Part shown: positions 22,729 through 34,150 of the stretch, piece by piece | How the letters are laid out: the number at the start of each line of letters is the position of its first letter | How positions within the stretch are numbered: position 1 is the first letter of the stretch | Origin: Miscanthus floridulus | Lineage: Eukaryota; Streptophyta; Magnoliopsida; Poales; Poaceae | Reading direction: 5' to 3' | Length of the DNA stretch: 64,000 nt | Assembly: GCF_019320115.1 (NCBI RefSeq) | Contig: NC_089585.1 | Coordinates: 144,787,769-144,851,768, forward strand | The notes under the pieces: model-generated | What the model was told of the DNA's origin: nothing | Seen by the model: the letters and a program-made list of their open reading frames with translations, nothing else | Database searches by the model: none | Program-made: the position numbers and the translations under genes

Positions 22729-25700
22729 CTAGTCTGTTTTCCCATTTTCACTGCGCTTCCTCCTAGAAAGGGTTTTCACCATCCCCTTGAGTATCTTCCA
22801 GAACCAAAACACGTTCATCACTGCAACTGCCGATGGCACCGCCACCAAGCTGTAGAATCCTAAGGTGAAGATGGACCTCGCCTGGGAAACAAGGATGGCA
22901 TCGGCAATAGAAAACAATCACACTTCTTTTTTCATGAATGCACCAAGGATTATTCTAACAAAAAAAACGTCATGCTGCTGCAGAAGCACCGTAGCAGCAT
23001 CACAGAAGATATCATAATATTTTTTCAGCGGTTGTGTGCAGCCATGCTGCTACAACAAAATATAGTTTCTGAGGCAAGCTATTATTGATGAACCCTTATG
23101 TACAGGCAATTCTGTGATTGCTAGTTTTTTCAGCTTCACAATGTCAGAATCAGAAGCACCAAAACAACCATAACTTCTGACAATCTAGTTTAATTTAAGG
23201 TTTCACATTTTATGCAAGCCTTTTTTTTTGCAGAACATTGAGGAACTAACTTCAATGTTAACGGAAAAATACTGACCAAACAGATCTTATTATAAAAACT
23301 TACATTACAAGAAATAAATGGATTTTCATTGATTCCCAGGTTAATTGGTAGTACAGTGTGCTTTCAGGATGAAAAATTTAAATACACATACCTGATCAAA
23401 ATGAAAATACATATGGGTGAACATATAGATGAATAAGATTATCCGAGCAATCTGTAGCAGGAAAAAGACATGTTAATCAACTATTCACCAGAGCAAAATG
23501 GTCATTTAAAGAGGACGTTTAGAGTTTATTTGGAAAGTGAGAAGCGGCATCCAAATCCTTATGGTTAATTCAAACTAGAGCATAAAAGTTTTTTTAGGAC
23601 CAAATCCTCTGTTCCGAAATCTAAAAATGGCCCTTCTTGTGTTCCTTAGAAAAAAGAAACTCAAAATGGCCCTTATCAATTTGTATAGTGAAGTCATCAC
23701 TAATCATTACCCCCCAGCTATCACATCTTCAAAACAACTCAGAAGCTGTTGTAAAAAAACAACTCAGAAGCATATAAAGGAAGCAGAAATTTTAGATTTC
23801 CATTTGATTTGTAATGATACAAAACAACATATAAAATGTAAATGAAAAAATATAAAAATGGGCACATTTTTCACTGAATCTGGTCAAAATCTAAAAAAAG
23901 GATAGTTTCACAGTTGACAGGGATAGTTTTTTATGCTGTCTGATGTGCGTAAACAGCAGAAATAGTAAAAGTAACAACCACAGCTGCCAGGGAACCTACT
24001 ATGCAATGCTCTAGCATTTAGAGACAACCTTCCTGTACCATACGTCCATATGCATTATGACTGTATATAAAATTGGTTTTAGAAAAAAAAGCTGATGACT
24101 CATGAGAGAAGCTGTTGTACCAGCCATCCAACAAATAGAGCCACGCCATTGTATAAGTAAAGATTACAAGTCTTCTGACCAGCAACGTCCAAATACCTGT
24201 AGAGATCATTACAAGCTTTTTTAAAAAAATAAAATGAATGGTAGCCCCAGTTCTTAATGAGCAGATTAGCAACAAAGGATATTACCATCTGAGGTTCACA
24301 AAGGGAGTCGTGACTTCAGTGAAGAGGACCATGAGTATGTACATGTGTGCTTTGCCACTCAACAAAGCAAGACCAATTGCATACATAGAAAGTCCGTGAT
24401 GCAAGAGCTGAAACATCAATATTAGAAAAACTAGCTCCTGATATAGAGGAAACAACAATAAGAAAACTCTATTAAAAGCTAGAACATGTGCTATGACCGA
24501 GTGATACTTACATACTCCTTTCCACCTAAAGAAGGAAAATAAAGCAGGATCATCGTCAAGTCTGTCAAAAAGTAACCAATCGAAACCTGCGGAGGCAACA
24601 ATTGTTTTTTCTTATGTCATGGGTATGATAAGAGACATGGAGTAAAGAAGCATCACATGTAAAAATCAAATTGTTGTTAACATATATTAAATAAATCAAA
24701 CACTGCTCCTAACATTCAGCCTGTTCGTTTCGGCTGGATTGCTCGTATCTGGCTTATAATCCATGGCTTGAACAATATTTTTCTCTCACACCAAATCAGT
24801 CAGCAGTACTTTCAGTCATGGCTTATAAGCCAATCCAGCCGAAACGAACAGGCTGATTTTCATGTTCATTTTATTCTGAAAGACATGCGGTGTATATGGA
24901 TAACAAATTGATTGTCTTCAAACATAGGGAGAAATAAAGTTGAAATGCACAGCTTACCCCAAACATGGAATCAGATAACCATGATTTTCTATCAATTATT
25001 ATGCTATTGTGCGCATCTTCATTAAAGAGGTCAGAGATCATGACCAAGTAGAAAGACATGGCCGCAGCTACCAACGCATGGAGTGTGGAGAAACCCCTAG
25101 CAATATGTGGCATCATATAATCAGATTAAACAAAGCTAAAGCCAAAAATAATAAGAAAAGCAAAAGTATCTAAAAAGCTGTGTCTACACATATCTTACCT
25201 ATTGTTCCACTCAACCTTTTGCGTGTTATTTAACATATTGTAACATTTGAAACATCGAGAACTGACCTTTCTAGTCATCTCATATACCTGTAAGGACAAC
25301 AGTGAGTATAACATGATACAGAGTATTACAGGAATAGTTTGATCCAATAGCCTGAAACAGTATTCTTCTGCAAGCTCGGAATTTCAGGAGTATAATGACA
25401 TTTTCAATTGAAATCTAGTAGCTGGCAGAAATAAGAGCCAAAAAGTAGTCAACAATGTTATGTTGGTTGTAACCAAGGACTCCGAGTCAACAATGTTATG
25501 TTGATTATGCACTTCATGGAGCGACTTGCCTAATTTTTACCACCCAGTTACCTTTTAAAACGTTGCATAAGTTTCTCAACAAAGTGTTTTAATGGCCGAA
25601 CATATACATCTACATATTTTGCTGATTACATCGAACTTATTTGTCCAATGGATTTTTCATCGAGCTATTTTTTTTCCTTTTTTTTTGGTAAGTACCAACA

Positions 25701-26699
25701 AGTTATATAGAACCTTCCTTTTATTCTTGAGCAATTCACTCATCTTGAATAAGCAAACCAATAGGTAAGTATTACCGTGAGGGATTATTGTAGGAACATG
25801 AGCACACATCCAACTAATCTTGCGCTGGATTATTTGTGTAATTTATTTGAAATTTAATGCGCTGCACTTGTAACTGATGCCGTAAGTTTATATGATGTTG
25901 ACTGTTTATAACAATTGTTTCAAAAATAAGTTTTTTTTTCTCAGTAGTGCCTTAAATCTCCCCTCTTTTCATGTCTTTTTTTTCTTTCTAAAAACATTAT
26001 TCTACTGTACGTGCACACACAGAACACGACAAAGAAAAAGATAGAGGACCAGTGAATTGTAACGCTAAAAGAATTAGGTCGACATCAAAGCTGCTGATGA
26101 GTGACGAGGAAACCTTTCCATGATACTAACGGGAGTACGGGACACATCGAACGAACTAAATCGAGGAATCCAATATGATAATGCAGTTCCACGGGTAAAC
26201 TATATCTACAGTCTTCGAGGAAGCTTCTGATCCTGTTCAAGCACCGAAAATAACTCTTGTAGAAAACTATTCAACGCTATGTTGTCCACAAACTTGTATT
26301 GCGCTTGCGCCTACAGCTACCAGTCAGGCTCAGGCGTCGTAGAAGACAGGGACTGCCACCTAGATGCATCATGCATCATTAACTAGCGCCGGTACGACCT
26401 ACATTGACATTATACCAGAAGAAAAAAAGACCTATAATGATGAAAGATTTGGGGGTTTGGACACAAATAGCAACAGGCACAACTACTCTGTCGCAGATTA
26501 AAAAGGAACGAACTATGAGCTGATGGTTTGAAAGGAACGAACCATGAGCTGATGGTTTGAAATTCAGCCAGTGAAATGAAAGCAAAAAACAAGGAGGGAC
26601 CAAGCGAGGGAAGCTTACAGCGCCGCACATGACGATGCCGGCAAGAACCGACGCCGGCCACAGAATCTGCTCCCGGGGCCCGAAATAATTCCCGTCCAT
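22729..26699 (-). CDS. TLC domain-containing membrane protein (TLCD4/TMEM56-like)
   Basis: TLC (TRAM-LAG1-CLN8) proteins are multi-pass membrane proteins of the endomembrane system linked to lipid handling; the role of this plant subgroup is unclear. Eight minus-strand exons join with GT-AG junctions and consistent phases: 26699-26619, 25287-25199, 25096-24958, 24586-24512, 24407-24286, 24196-24121, 23451-23392 and 22881-22729, giving 264 aa. The domain includes VEWNNRGFS, an LLHHGLS segment with the conserved histidine pair, LFTEVTTPFVN and a hydrophobic helix near the C-terminus. The tail KRKRSENGK-like is basic and could act in the cytosol. The start ATG opens the only frame that splices correctly. 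A GTAAG near 26930 and a TTTAAAA near 27040 (minus strand) suggest a non-coding first exon and promoter upstream. Length matches plant TMEM56-like proteins. Confidence 0.88.
24717..24855. mobile_element. 139-bp palindromic MITE in a TLC-gene intron
   Basis: Ends CAGCCTGTTCGTTTCGGCTGG and the exact inverse at the other side, flanked by ATT on both sides. It lies between exons 3 and 4 of the TLC gene and touches neither splice site. Related half-copies occur elsewhere (33050-33090). Confidence 0.8.
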
Positions 26700-27059
26700 C
26701 CCTCCGCTACCCGATCCAATCGACCAACGAGCAGAGGAGAAGAAGAACCAGCAGCAGCAGCTCCGCAATGAGGCACCAAAACGGCAACAAGTGCCTCCCA
26801 GAACCCTGCGTACCCAATCCACTAGTAATCCAGTCCTAGCACGAAACACAGCTCCGCGTTTCAATCTCCCGCCTCCCACAAAGCTTCGCAATTGGCAGCG
26901 CCTGGGGAAAAAGAAGCTGTGAATCTTACCTGCCACCTGGATTCTGGATAGGATGGGTTGGGACTTGCGGCGTAGCCTTCGCCGCTTGCTCCTCCCTTTC
27001 GTGTGGCCTGGGCCTCGCTCGAGCGTTGAGCCTCCGGGTTTTTAAAGCCAGGGTGCGGC

Positions 27060-27994
27060 GTGCACACAGGCACACGGCGCACGAGGACGAGGGGACGACG
27101 ACATGGAGGCGAGGTGCTCGGCTTCGGCTTCGGCTCGGCGCCTTGTCCTTGGGACAGCCACGAGACGGGACCCGGGCCAGTTGTCTCCGCCGCTCGCCAG
27201 CTGATCAGATTCGTTGCATAATTGCATTGCATTGAATTGCACGGGCGAGGTGACACGTCCATGAACAGTTAAGTTACGTATAACACTTGGTACGTACCCG
27301 ATTCGTTTCGCGGATTGCAGAGGGAAACTAAGATCTGGATAGCTCAGGCTCTGATCAAGGAACTTCCCTATGCGTGTCAGTGTGTGGATGGGATCATGGG
27401 AGGTCCTGCCAGCGTCGTGGATCTGATGAACGCACGGCTAGCAGCATGTGACACGGTGTCAAACTTGATGAGGAATTATTAAAGGAGAGACAGAGAACAG
27501 TGCTAGTGCTGCAGTCGCATGTGATCGAGTTGAATCGCAGAGGTCATGTAGTTTCCCGCAAAGAAAAAAAAAATCTGGCAGCAAGCAGTTTATAGCATCT
27601 TCTGCCATCCTACATATATGTTTGTAATGCAAAATATGGCCGGTGATTTCAGACCACCGAGAATAAGACTTTTCTCTGCCAAGCACGAGAATTGAATCAA
27701 GGTCAAATATCTCAGTGCTCTTATAGGTGTGTTCGCTGTAGTTTGCTGGAGGTGCTGTTGTGTTCCTGCCAAAGAACAGCTGAAAGGAAAATTGCAGCGA
27801 CATCTGCAGCAAAGAGGTGAAAAACAGGGCCCTATATTTTCTTCAGCTTTCCATTAGAGGTGCCCGTCCTCTTCCTCCCCTGTCTCTAGTGATTCTTGTG
27901 CTATTGCCTATTTGGGTTAGCTTGGTCCTTGGTGTCAATCATACGAAGACTTTCAAATTTCGATTTCTAATGAGTGTGCGGAAAATATTACTAA
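27060..27994. other. Intergenic region upstream of the TLC gene
   Basis: 27060-27250 is GC-rich and probably promoter of the minus-strand TLC gene. The rest shows only short frames without domains. I see no gene. Confidence 0.5.
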
Positions 27995-27999
27995 GCTTT

Positions 28000-28212
28000 T
28001 TTTTATATAAATTGCAGACACAAACACTCGTATGCACATTCATCTCTATGAATATCCACACACACTCTACTCCTATGAGCATCTCTAAAAGACTGAGCTG
28101 GTAGATTTTGAGATTGTCGAAGTTACCTTAGACATCTTGCTATTGCCGGGCACTTCGCCTACCACTAAAATAATAACATCGTTGAATTCTAAAATAAATA
28201 TAAGAAAATACA
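28000..28212 (-). mobile_element. Grass SINE, 3' body, minus strand
   Basis: Read on the minus strand, the sequence has the body seen in many grass SINEs: an AAATAAAT-type segment, a GGCGAAGTGCCCGGCA region, then CTCAGTCTTTTAGAGATGCTCATAGGAGT, ending in an A-rich tail (T-run at 28000-28008 on the plus strand). The tRNA-like head is not visible, so it is 5' truncated or diverged. Recognition is from memory of the family, not a search. Confidence 0.55.
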
Positions 28213-28334
28213 AGCACTGGATGGACAAGTTCCATCACAAAGAAATCAACCAGCTCAGTTCGCGAAAATATTACCAAGTTGACGTGGTGGTACACAGTAT
28301 TTCAACTTGCCACATAGACAAAGGTTAGGTACAT

Positions 28335-28998
28335 GGAGGAATTCCTTGTATGCCATTAAAAAAGATCGCAATACCTTGTGTGTCTCTGGAAAAGTTTATC
28401 GGTCTTCAGCGCCACTGCTCCAACTTTTTTGTGCCCTCCATGCCACTGCCGTCAGTTTGGGCTCTAACGCCGTCAAAATGCAGGTGTGAAAAGTCGAAAA
28501 TACCCTTAAGTCTAAATATGCCATTAAATTTTTTTGAGCTTCTTAACGACTTCAAATGAAAAAACTCAAAACTAGAAAGTTGTAGATCTCGTCGAGATAT
28601 ATAATTTTTATATAAAAATTATTTTCATTTAATTTCGCAAAAAAATATGATTTGATATGATTAATATATCTTAGAAAAATCATATCTTTTTTGTGAAATT
28701 AAATGAAAATAATTTTTTTTATGAAAATTATAGATCTTGACGAGATCTACGACTTTCTAGTTTTGAGTTTTTTCATTTGAAGTCGTTAAGATGATCAAAA
28801 AAATTAATGACATATTTAGACTTAAGAGTATTTTTGATTTTTCACACCTGCAGCTTGACGGCGTTAGAGCCCAAACTGACGGCAGTGGCATGGAGGGCAC
28901 AAAAAAAAGTTGGAGCAATGACGCTGAAGACCGCTGAATTTTTTCAGAGACACACGGCGTATTGAAAATTTTTTTAATGACAGACAAGAAATTCTCTC
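28335..28998. mobile_element. 664-bp fold-back Mutator-type MITE
   Basis: Almost the entire element is one inverted repeat: 28335-28650 pairs with 28665-28998. The ends are GGAGGAATTCCTTG and its near inverse. Perfect 9-bp repeats TAGGTACAT flank it (28326-28334 and 28999-29007). The 9-bp duplication indicates Mutator superfamily mobilisation. No coding capacity. Confidence 0.88.
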
Positions 28999-29281
28999 TA
29001 GGTACATTGTCTATTTGTTATCCGACTATCTTTGATTAATAACTAGTTCAGTTCGACGAGTTGCGAACAGCAAAGTTGAGATCTTGCAAATCAAATGCTG
29101 AGACGGTGGTTCAAGACCACACGATTCGTAGAAATAATAATGGCCATGCTTTATAAAAAAATGTAAATCCGTGCTAGTACAATATATTATTGATACACGG
29201 CCAAATCTCAACGCACTAGAAGGTTGATTGTTCCATTAACAGTTTATATTTATATGATAATTTATATGATTGGTTCCTTCG

Positions 29282-29315
29282 GAAATACGTGCTATGCACG
29301 TTCTCGGAAAAAAAA
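29282..29315 (+). mobile_element. 34-bp truncated retroposon with A-tail and 16-bp target duplication
   Basis: The insert starts GAAATACGTGCTATGCACG and ends in a run of A. It is flanked by the direct repeat ATGATTGGTTCCTTCG at 29266-29281 and 29316-29331. This is the footprint of LINE-driven insertion of a severely 5'-truncated transcript. Confidence 0.75.
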
Positions 29316-29706
29316 ATGATTGGTTCCTTCGTCGGAAGAGCAAAAAAATACGATCGTGGTTAGTCTGTGTGATGTCGCATTATTAGTGGCTCATTGTTTT
29401 TGTCAGAAGAGGTTCTCTACTCCGTACTTCTCCAGGTTGCGCTTTGCTTCTGCTATCAGCTCAGCTGAACACTTGTCCCTCTTGCTATGGAGTCGCTCTC
29501 CTCATAAATAAGCCACACCTGCGTTGATTCCGATGGAAATCTGAATTCTACCCATTTAAGAGCGAACTCGACGTTGCATATCCCAATTCCCAATGCCTAC
29601 CATGCTGTTTTCTTCCTCACGGCACGGCACGACGGGACGTTGCACAGTCCACTCCAAGCAATGCATTTGTGCCCCCAGAAATCGCAATTCACAGATTACA
29701 CGTAAG

Positions 29707-29729
29707 GTTTTTTTTTTTTTTTGACGGGA
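29707..29729 (-). mobile_element. 23-bp truncated retroposon (poly-T on plus strand) with 16-bp target duplication
   Basis: The insert is G, fifteen T, then GACGGGA. Perfect direct repeats ACAGATTACACGTAAG flank it at 29691-29706 and 29730-29745. On the minus strand it reads TCCCGTC followed by a poly(A) tail. Confidence 0.75.
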
Positions 29730-29745
29730 ACAGATTACACGTAAG

Positions 29746-30338
29746 TAACTACCAGACGGAGCGCTTCAGAACCTGGGCCACCGAGGATGTTCTGGGACTT
29801 CGGCCTGTATGAAGACTCCCTGGAACTTCCTGTACATGGGCCAGGTCAAGCGTCCCTGTAAGCATCCCACGGGTACCGGGCCAATGGCCGTGTTCTTGAA
29901 AAGGTCCAAGTCCTTTTTAAACTTCTCTAGCCAGTGTTTGGAGGTTTTTATTAAACATCATCGGATTTATTCTCACTAAATAAGATAACACATTACCGGT
30001 TTTGATTACATGGCACAATAGTTTTCAAGAGAGAGAACGGATAAGTTTTCATTCAGATGAAACTAGTTTTGCTACTAGATACTCTCGTTATATCTATTAT
30101 ACTTAGTTTACATTGACGACTCCTAAAAGTTCAAATGATTTCGACAATAACATAAATATTGTGTGACCATCTCATATTTGATCCTACTATGTAATATAAA
30201 TAACACACAGGTATTTATATTTCCAACTATGGAGAATATCATTTTTTCTATTCATTTATTAAAGAACAAATTTTTTATGTTGTTCTCAATATAGAAAAAC
30301 GCTCTAGGTGTGAAGGGTAATGTTCAGCAGGTAAAGTA
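29746..30338. other. Intergenic region
   Basis: AT-rich sequence with no frame, repeat or domain I can support. Confidence 0.5.
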
Positions 30339-30689
30339 AGGGTGTGTTTGGTTGAGCTGTGGTTGTGGAAAAAAGCTGTTGTGGGCTATGAGCTGTGGGA
30401 AAACTGCTGTGGGTTGTGAGCTGTAGAAAAGCTGAAAGCTGTTTGGTTAAGTATAAAATATACCTTCTATCTTTATCTCTCTTGAAACAACTATGGAAGA
30501 GCTTTTTATTCCATCAATTTCGAAAAGCAGAAAGCCAAAAACCAAAAGCAGGGTCAAACCAGCTTTCAAAACTGTACTACAGAAAAGCAGCTGCTTCTGA
30601 AAAAGCCACCTGAAAAAGCAGCCCCTTTGGTTGGGCTTTTGGCTTTTGGGGCCAAAAGCCAAAGCCAAAAGCCCAACCAAACGGACCCT
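30339..30689. mobile_element. 351-bp MITE with AGGGTGTGTTTGGTTG-type ends
   Basis: The left end AGGGTGTGTTTGGTTG pairs with the right end CAACCAAACGGACCCT in reverse. AAGTA occurs on both sides (30334-30338 and 30690-30694), giving a possible 5-bp duplication. The interior is rich in AAAGC/GCTTT palindromes. Open frames through it are by-products of these repeats. Confidence 0.7.
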
Positions 30690-31190
30690 AAGTACCCCTT
30701 CATTCAGAAAAAAACTTATCATTCTAGAAATTTGTTATATAACTTTGGGACAGCAAGCCGAGATCCACATTTATCAACTCAACCAAGCATCTTCCTCTAC
30801 TTATCCAAGCCCATTCACATGGCTCTATGCAAGTTCTTAATCATAGCTGCGTGCACAATTAACTGAACCAATTACTCTATGACGACTAATCATTCTACAG
30901 AAGATGTTTATATAATAAATATAAGGGTATATGATTTGAGTCAACACTAATATGTTTGAATTTTTTAATTCTTAAGGGCCTGTTTTGCATGGCTCTAGCC
31001 CTAGCTTCAGCAGCAACTTCGACAGGGAAGCCACACCAAACAACGTAGGAGTTATATTTTAGTGTAATGAAGAGGGGACAATATTTTCTTTCTTTTTTTA
31101 TGGAGGGGTGCAACTTGTGGCTCCTCTCTCCACCTTCGACTTCTCCTGAGGAGCACCCGGAGGAGAAACCTTGCTAAACAGGCACTAACA

Positions 31191-31325
31191 CTACTTCCGT
31201 CCCAAAATAAATCAAATTCTAAAATCACCTAAAGTCAAACTATCTTAAGTTTGAATATTTTTTTAGGAAAGAGTAACACCATCTACAGCACAAAATAGAT
31301 ATATTATGAAAATATATTTCATGAT
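31191..31325. mobile_element. Stowaway/Tourist-like MITE fragment
   Basis: It starts CTACTTCCGTCCCAAAATAAATC and continues with CACCTAAAGTCAAAC, a pattern seen in common grass MITEs. Only this end is recognisable. A single matching tail, GGAGGGAGTATTTATTTC, occurs far away at 34775. Confidence 0.4.
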
Positions 31326-31342
31326 GATGGGATTTACTAAAA

Positions 31343-31692
31343 TTCAGGTGCCTAAATTTTAGCTTCCTTTCAGACGACGGTTATTGCATATGCTTTATAC
31401 TAAAATTGTAACTTTAATTTGCTGCAACTTATATAGCCATAACCATAATATGCAATTTTTAGTTCCGAGAATAAAAACCTGTTAGATAAAACCACAAAGC
31501 CGATAAATTTTATCCATGTTGGCACAAAGACAATTAACAGTTTATAATTGTTTCTATAGTCATACAAGGTCAAAAAAATTGATATGTTATGATATAGAGA
31601 TAAATAACAAATTACAAAGTAACAATTAACTTGTATTAGGTGGTTGTACAAGAGTGTTGCCTGAAATCATGTTAAAATTTAGGCACCTGAAA
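31343..31692. mobile_element. MITE-like segment with ~20-bp inverted ends
   Basis: TTCAGGTGCCTAAATTTTAG at 31343-31362 is repeated inverted at 31672-31692. The 310-bp interior is AT-rich and non-coding. I could not read a target duplication. Confidence 0.55.
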
Positions 31693-31891
31693 AATTGGCG
31701 AAGTGAAAAAAAAAGATGGTAACATCTTAGGCGGCCATATGTAGATGAGCCAAAGCAGAGACCCAAAGCTTTTTGGGAAGAGCGTGAAACTAGAAACTTT
31801 CCGCTCGCTAGCCAGATGCTTTTCATCGACATTTCTCCTCCACGTCAGACACATAATCCGGTGTGCCATCACCCTCTCGAGGATATCCTAA

Positions 31892-32259
31892 GGACAGTCT
31901 CAACGAAAGAAACTATTAGTTTCTATAATATAGGATATCACATAAAAAAATACAGCTTTCCAACCCATGGTTTCTATGAGTAATAATTATTTTCTCTTTC
32001 TCTCTCCCAACTCTATCTTCTTCCTCCAATGGAAGTGCGACACGAGCTCCTTAGAAACTGATGGTTTCTCCTCAATGGCTATTTCATGGTTTCTTGGTGC
32101 ATTGGGTCAAGAGTAGATCTGATTTCTTCATGAAGAAACAATTTCTATGATTTTTGCTCTCTTTCTTCATTAATTACGTTGCCATGTCAGCGTTTTGCCT
32201 ACGTGGCAAGTCATTTAATGAGGATAGAAATCATCATCAATGTACCATTGGGACTGCCC
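31892..32259. mobile_element. Tourist-like (PIF/Harbinger) MITE
   Basis: The end GGACAGTCTCAACG pairs with CATTGGGACTGCCC in reverse, and TAA flanks both sides (31889-31891 and 32260-32262). The length of 368 bp and the TWA duplication are typical of Tourist MITEs. Confidence 0.75.
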
Positions 32260-32262
32260 TAA

Positions 32263-32586
32263 GTGATACTAATCTAGTGACATAAAAATTAGTGTTTTTT
32301 AAGAATCTATATTGATATCAATATCTATAACTATATATTATCTTATATTTTCAATCCCTACTAGCAATTTATCTCACCATACAAAGTATCCACATCAGCA
32401 TCTATTAGCACATCTCACGCTAGCTACTATCTCACCATGTAAAGTTTCTGCATTAGCATCCACTAGCATATCCAATTAAGACATATCATTATGTCTTCAT
32501 TCAAGCTATTTATATTAGCCAATCACATCACTTACTAACATATATTTAGTTATTCACATCGTAATACTAAAAATCATATATATAAA

Positions 32587-32659
<73 letters not shown>

Positions 32660-33179
32660 ATATTTATTCGTTCATATAGGTAAATATAGGGGAAAGCTAA
32701 ACTACAACCGGTTGTTTTAGAAGATGTGAACACGCGATTTATTAGCCGTGCGATAGTCTTGGTGAGATGTATCTGGCTGTTTGATTCAGGCGCATTCGAG
32801 GCACGCTCCTACGCGTGGTCGTCTGTCAGAGCGTGCCTACACACGTCGGCAGGGGCTGTGTGGGTGTCACACACACCTGGTTGCGGTGCTCGTCATTTTT
32901 TCCATCAATCACACCCACACTGACACGAGCATTGCATACACCTACTCGACACCATTGATCGATACACCGGTCTGCTCGTTGGTTGGTTTGTAGGCTGATT
33001 TAGACTGACTGGTGCTAGTTTGTTATGAGAGAAAACACCGTTGGCTGGCTGATTTGGGCTGGCTGAAACAACAAGCAAACAGGCTGGATACCCGTGAGAC
33101 ATGAGATGAATGGAACTGGAAAATTGGATGGAGTTGAAAATGAACTCAGCTCATCAATGTCGTTGTTATTATTGTTGGT
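32263..33179. other. AT-rich intergenic region with a large AT microsatellite
   Basis: 32340-32580 has loosely repeated CTCACCAT / CATCAGCATC motifs. 32590-32656 is an uninterrupted AT repeat. 32980-33090 holds a half-copy of the GGCTGG-ended palindromic MITE seen at 24717. No gene is seen. Confidence 0.6.
32590..32656. repeat. (AT)n microsatellite
   Basis: About 67 bp of pure AT dinucleotide. Confidence 0.95.
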
Positions 33180-33433
33180 AGATGTTGTTTTATAGTCTTG
33201 CCCTCGGTTGGCAGCTTGTCTTTTTTTTTATGTTGTTAAGGATTATTTTTATAGTTTGCCCTTCCCAGATAGGCAGGTTGACATCTTTTATAGTTTGGCC
33301 TCTAATTGTCAGCTCAGCTTGTCTTCTTTTATATTGTTAGGAATTATTTTTATAGTTTGCCTTCCCCGGTAGGCAGCTTGGCAGCTTTTATAGTTTGATC
33401 TTCGATTGGCAGCTTGTCCTTTCCTGTTGATGT

Positions 33434-33471
<38 letters not shown>

Positions 33472-33905
33472 CCATTCCTCTAGTAGGCAGCTTGTTCTTT
33501 TTTGTTATTGTTGTTAAGGGTTGTTTTTATAGTCCCCCAGCAGTTAATAGTTTGCTCTTTTTTGTTGTTTTTAGATGATGTTATTATAATTTGGTTGCCG
33601 GTTCGTAACTTATTCTTTATTGTTTTTGTTGTCTTTGTTAGGGGTTGTTTTTATAGTTTGGCCTCCAGTTGGCAGCTTGTCTCTTTTTGATGATGTTGTT
33701 AGGTATTATTTTTAGGGTTTGCCCCCTCCCCAGCAGGCAACATGTTCTTTTTTTATATTGTTTAGTCATTGTTTTTATAGTTTATCGCCCTAGTTGGTAG
33801 TTTGTTCTTTTTTGTTGTTAGGGTTGTTCTTATAATTTGGCCTCAGTTGGCAGCTTGTTCTTTTGTTGTTGTTAGAGGTTGTTTTTATAGTTTGGCCCCT
33901 AGTTG
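33180..33905. repeat. Degenerate minisatellite, ~13 units of ~55-65 bp
   Basis: The recurring unit reads roughly TTGTTTTTATAGTTTGGCC...AGTTGGCAGCTTGTTC...TTGTTGTTAGG. Units are diverged and vary in length. One is expanded by an AT microsatellite at 33435-33469. Frames through it are repeat artefacts. Confidence 0.85.
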
Positions 33906-33919
33906 ACTAGCAAATGTCC

Positions 33920-34150
33920 CCGAGCATGGTAACAGAGCCCAATACATATAGGAATCGGATGCTAGATGCAAGTTGTTCTAACTCGTATGAGCGTGAGTCA
34001 TGAGTCTAAGTCACATACAAGATACGTAGGGCGCGACCCAATACGTATTGGAATCACCCTCCGTATTTACCATCGGTAGACGCGATTTGTTCTGGCTCAT
34101 ATGATTAAATATGTGAGTCCAAGTCACATCCAAAAAGATATGAAGTGTGT
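33920..34150. repeat. Two diverged ~110-bp tandem units
   Basis: GAGCCCAATACATATAGGAATC...GTTGTTCTAACTCGTATGA...AAGTCACATACAAGATA recurs about 110 bp later as GACCCAATACGTATTGGAATC...TTGTTCTGGCTCATATGA...AAGTCACATCCAAAAAGATA. Confidence 0.7.

Noticed and set aside
29040..29210. tRNA-like B box (GGTTCAAGACC) suggesting a tRNA gene or SINE head
   Set aside because: No cloverleaf could be drawn and no A box at the right distance is convincing.
30395..30866. Several 60-90-codon frames
   Set aside because: They lie in a MITE of AAAGC/GCTTT palindromes and translate to repeats on both strands.
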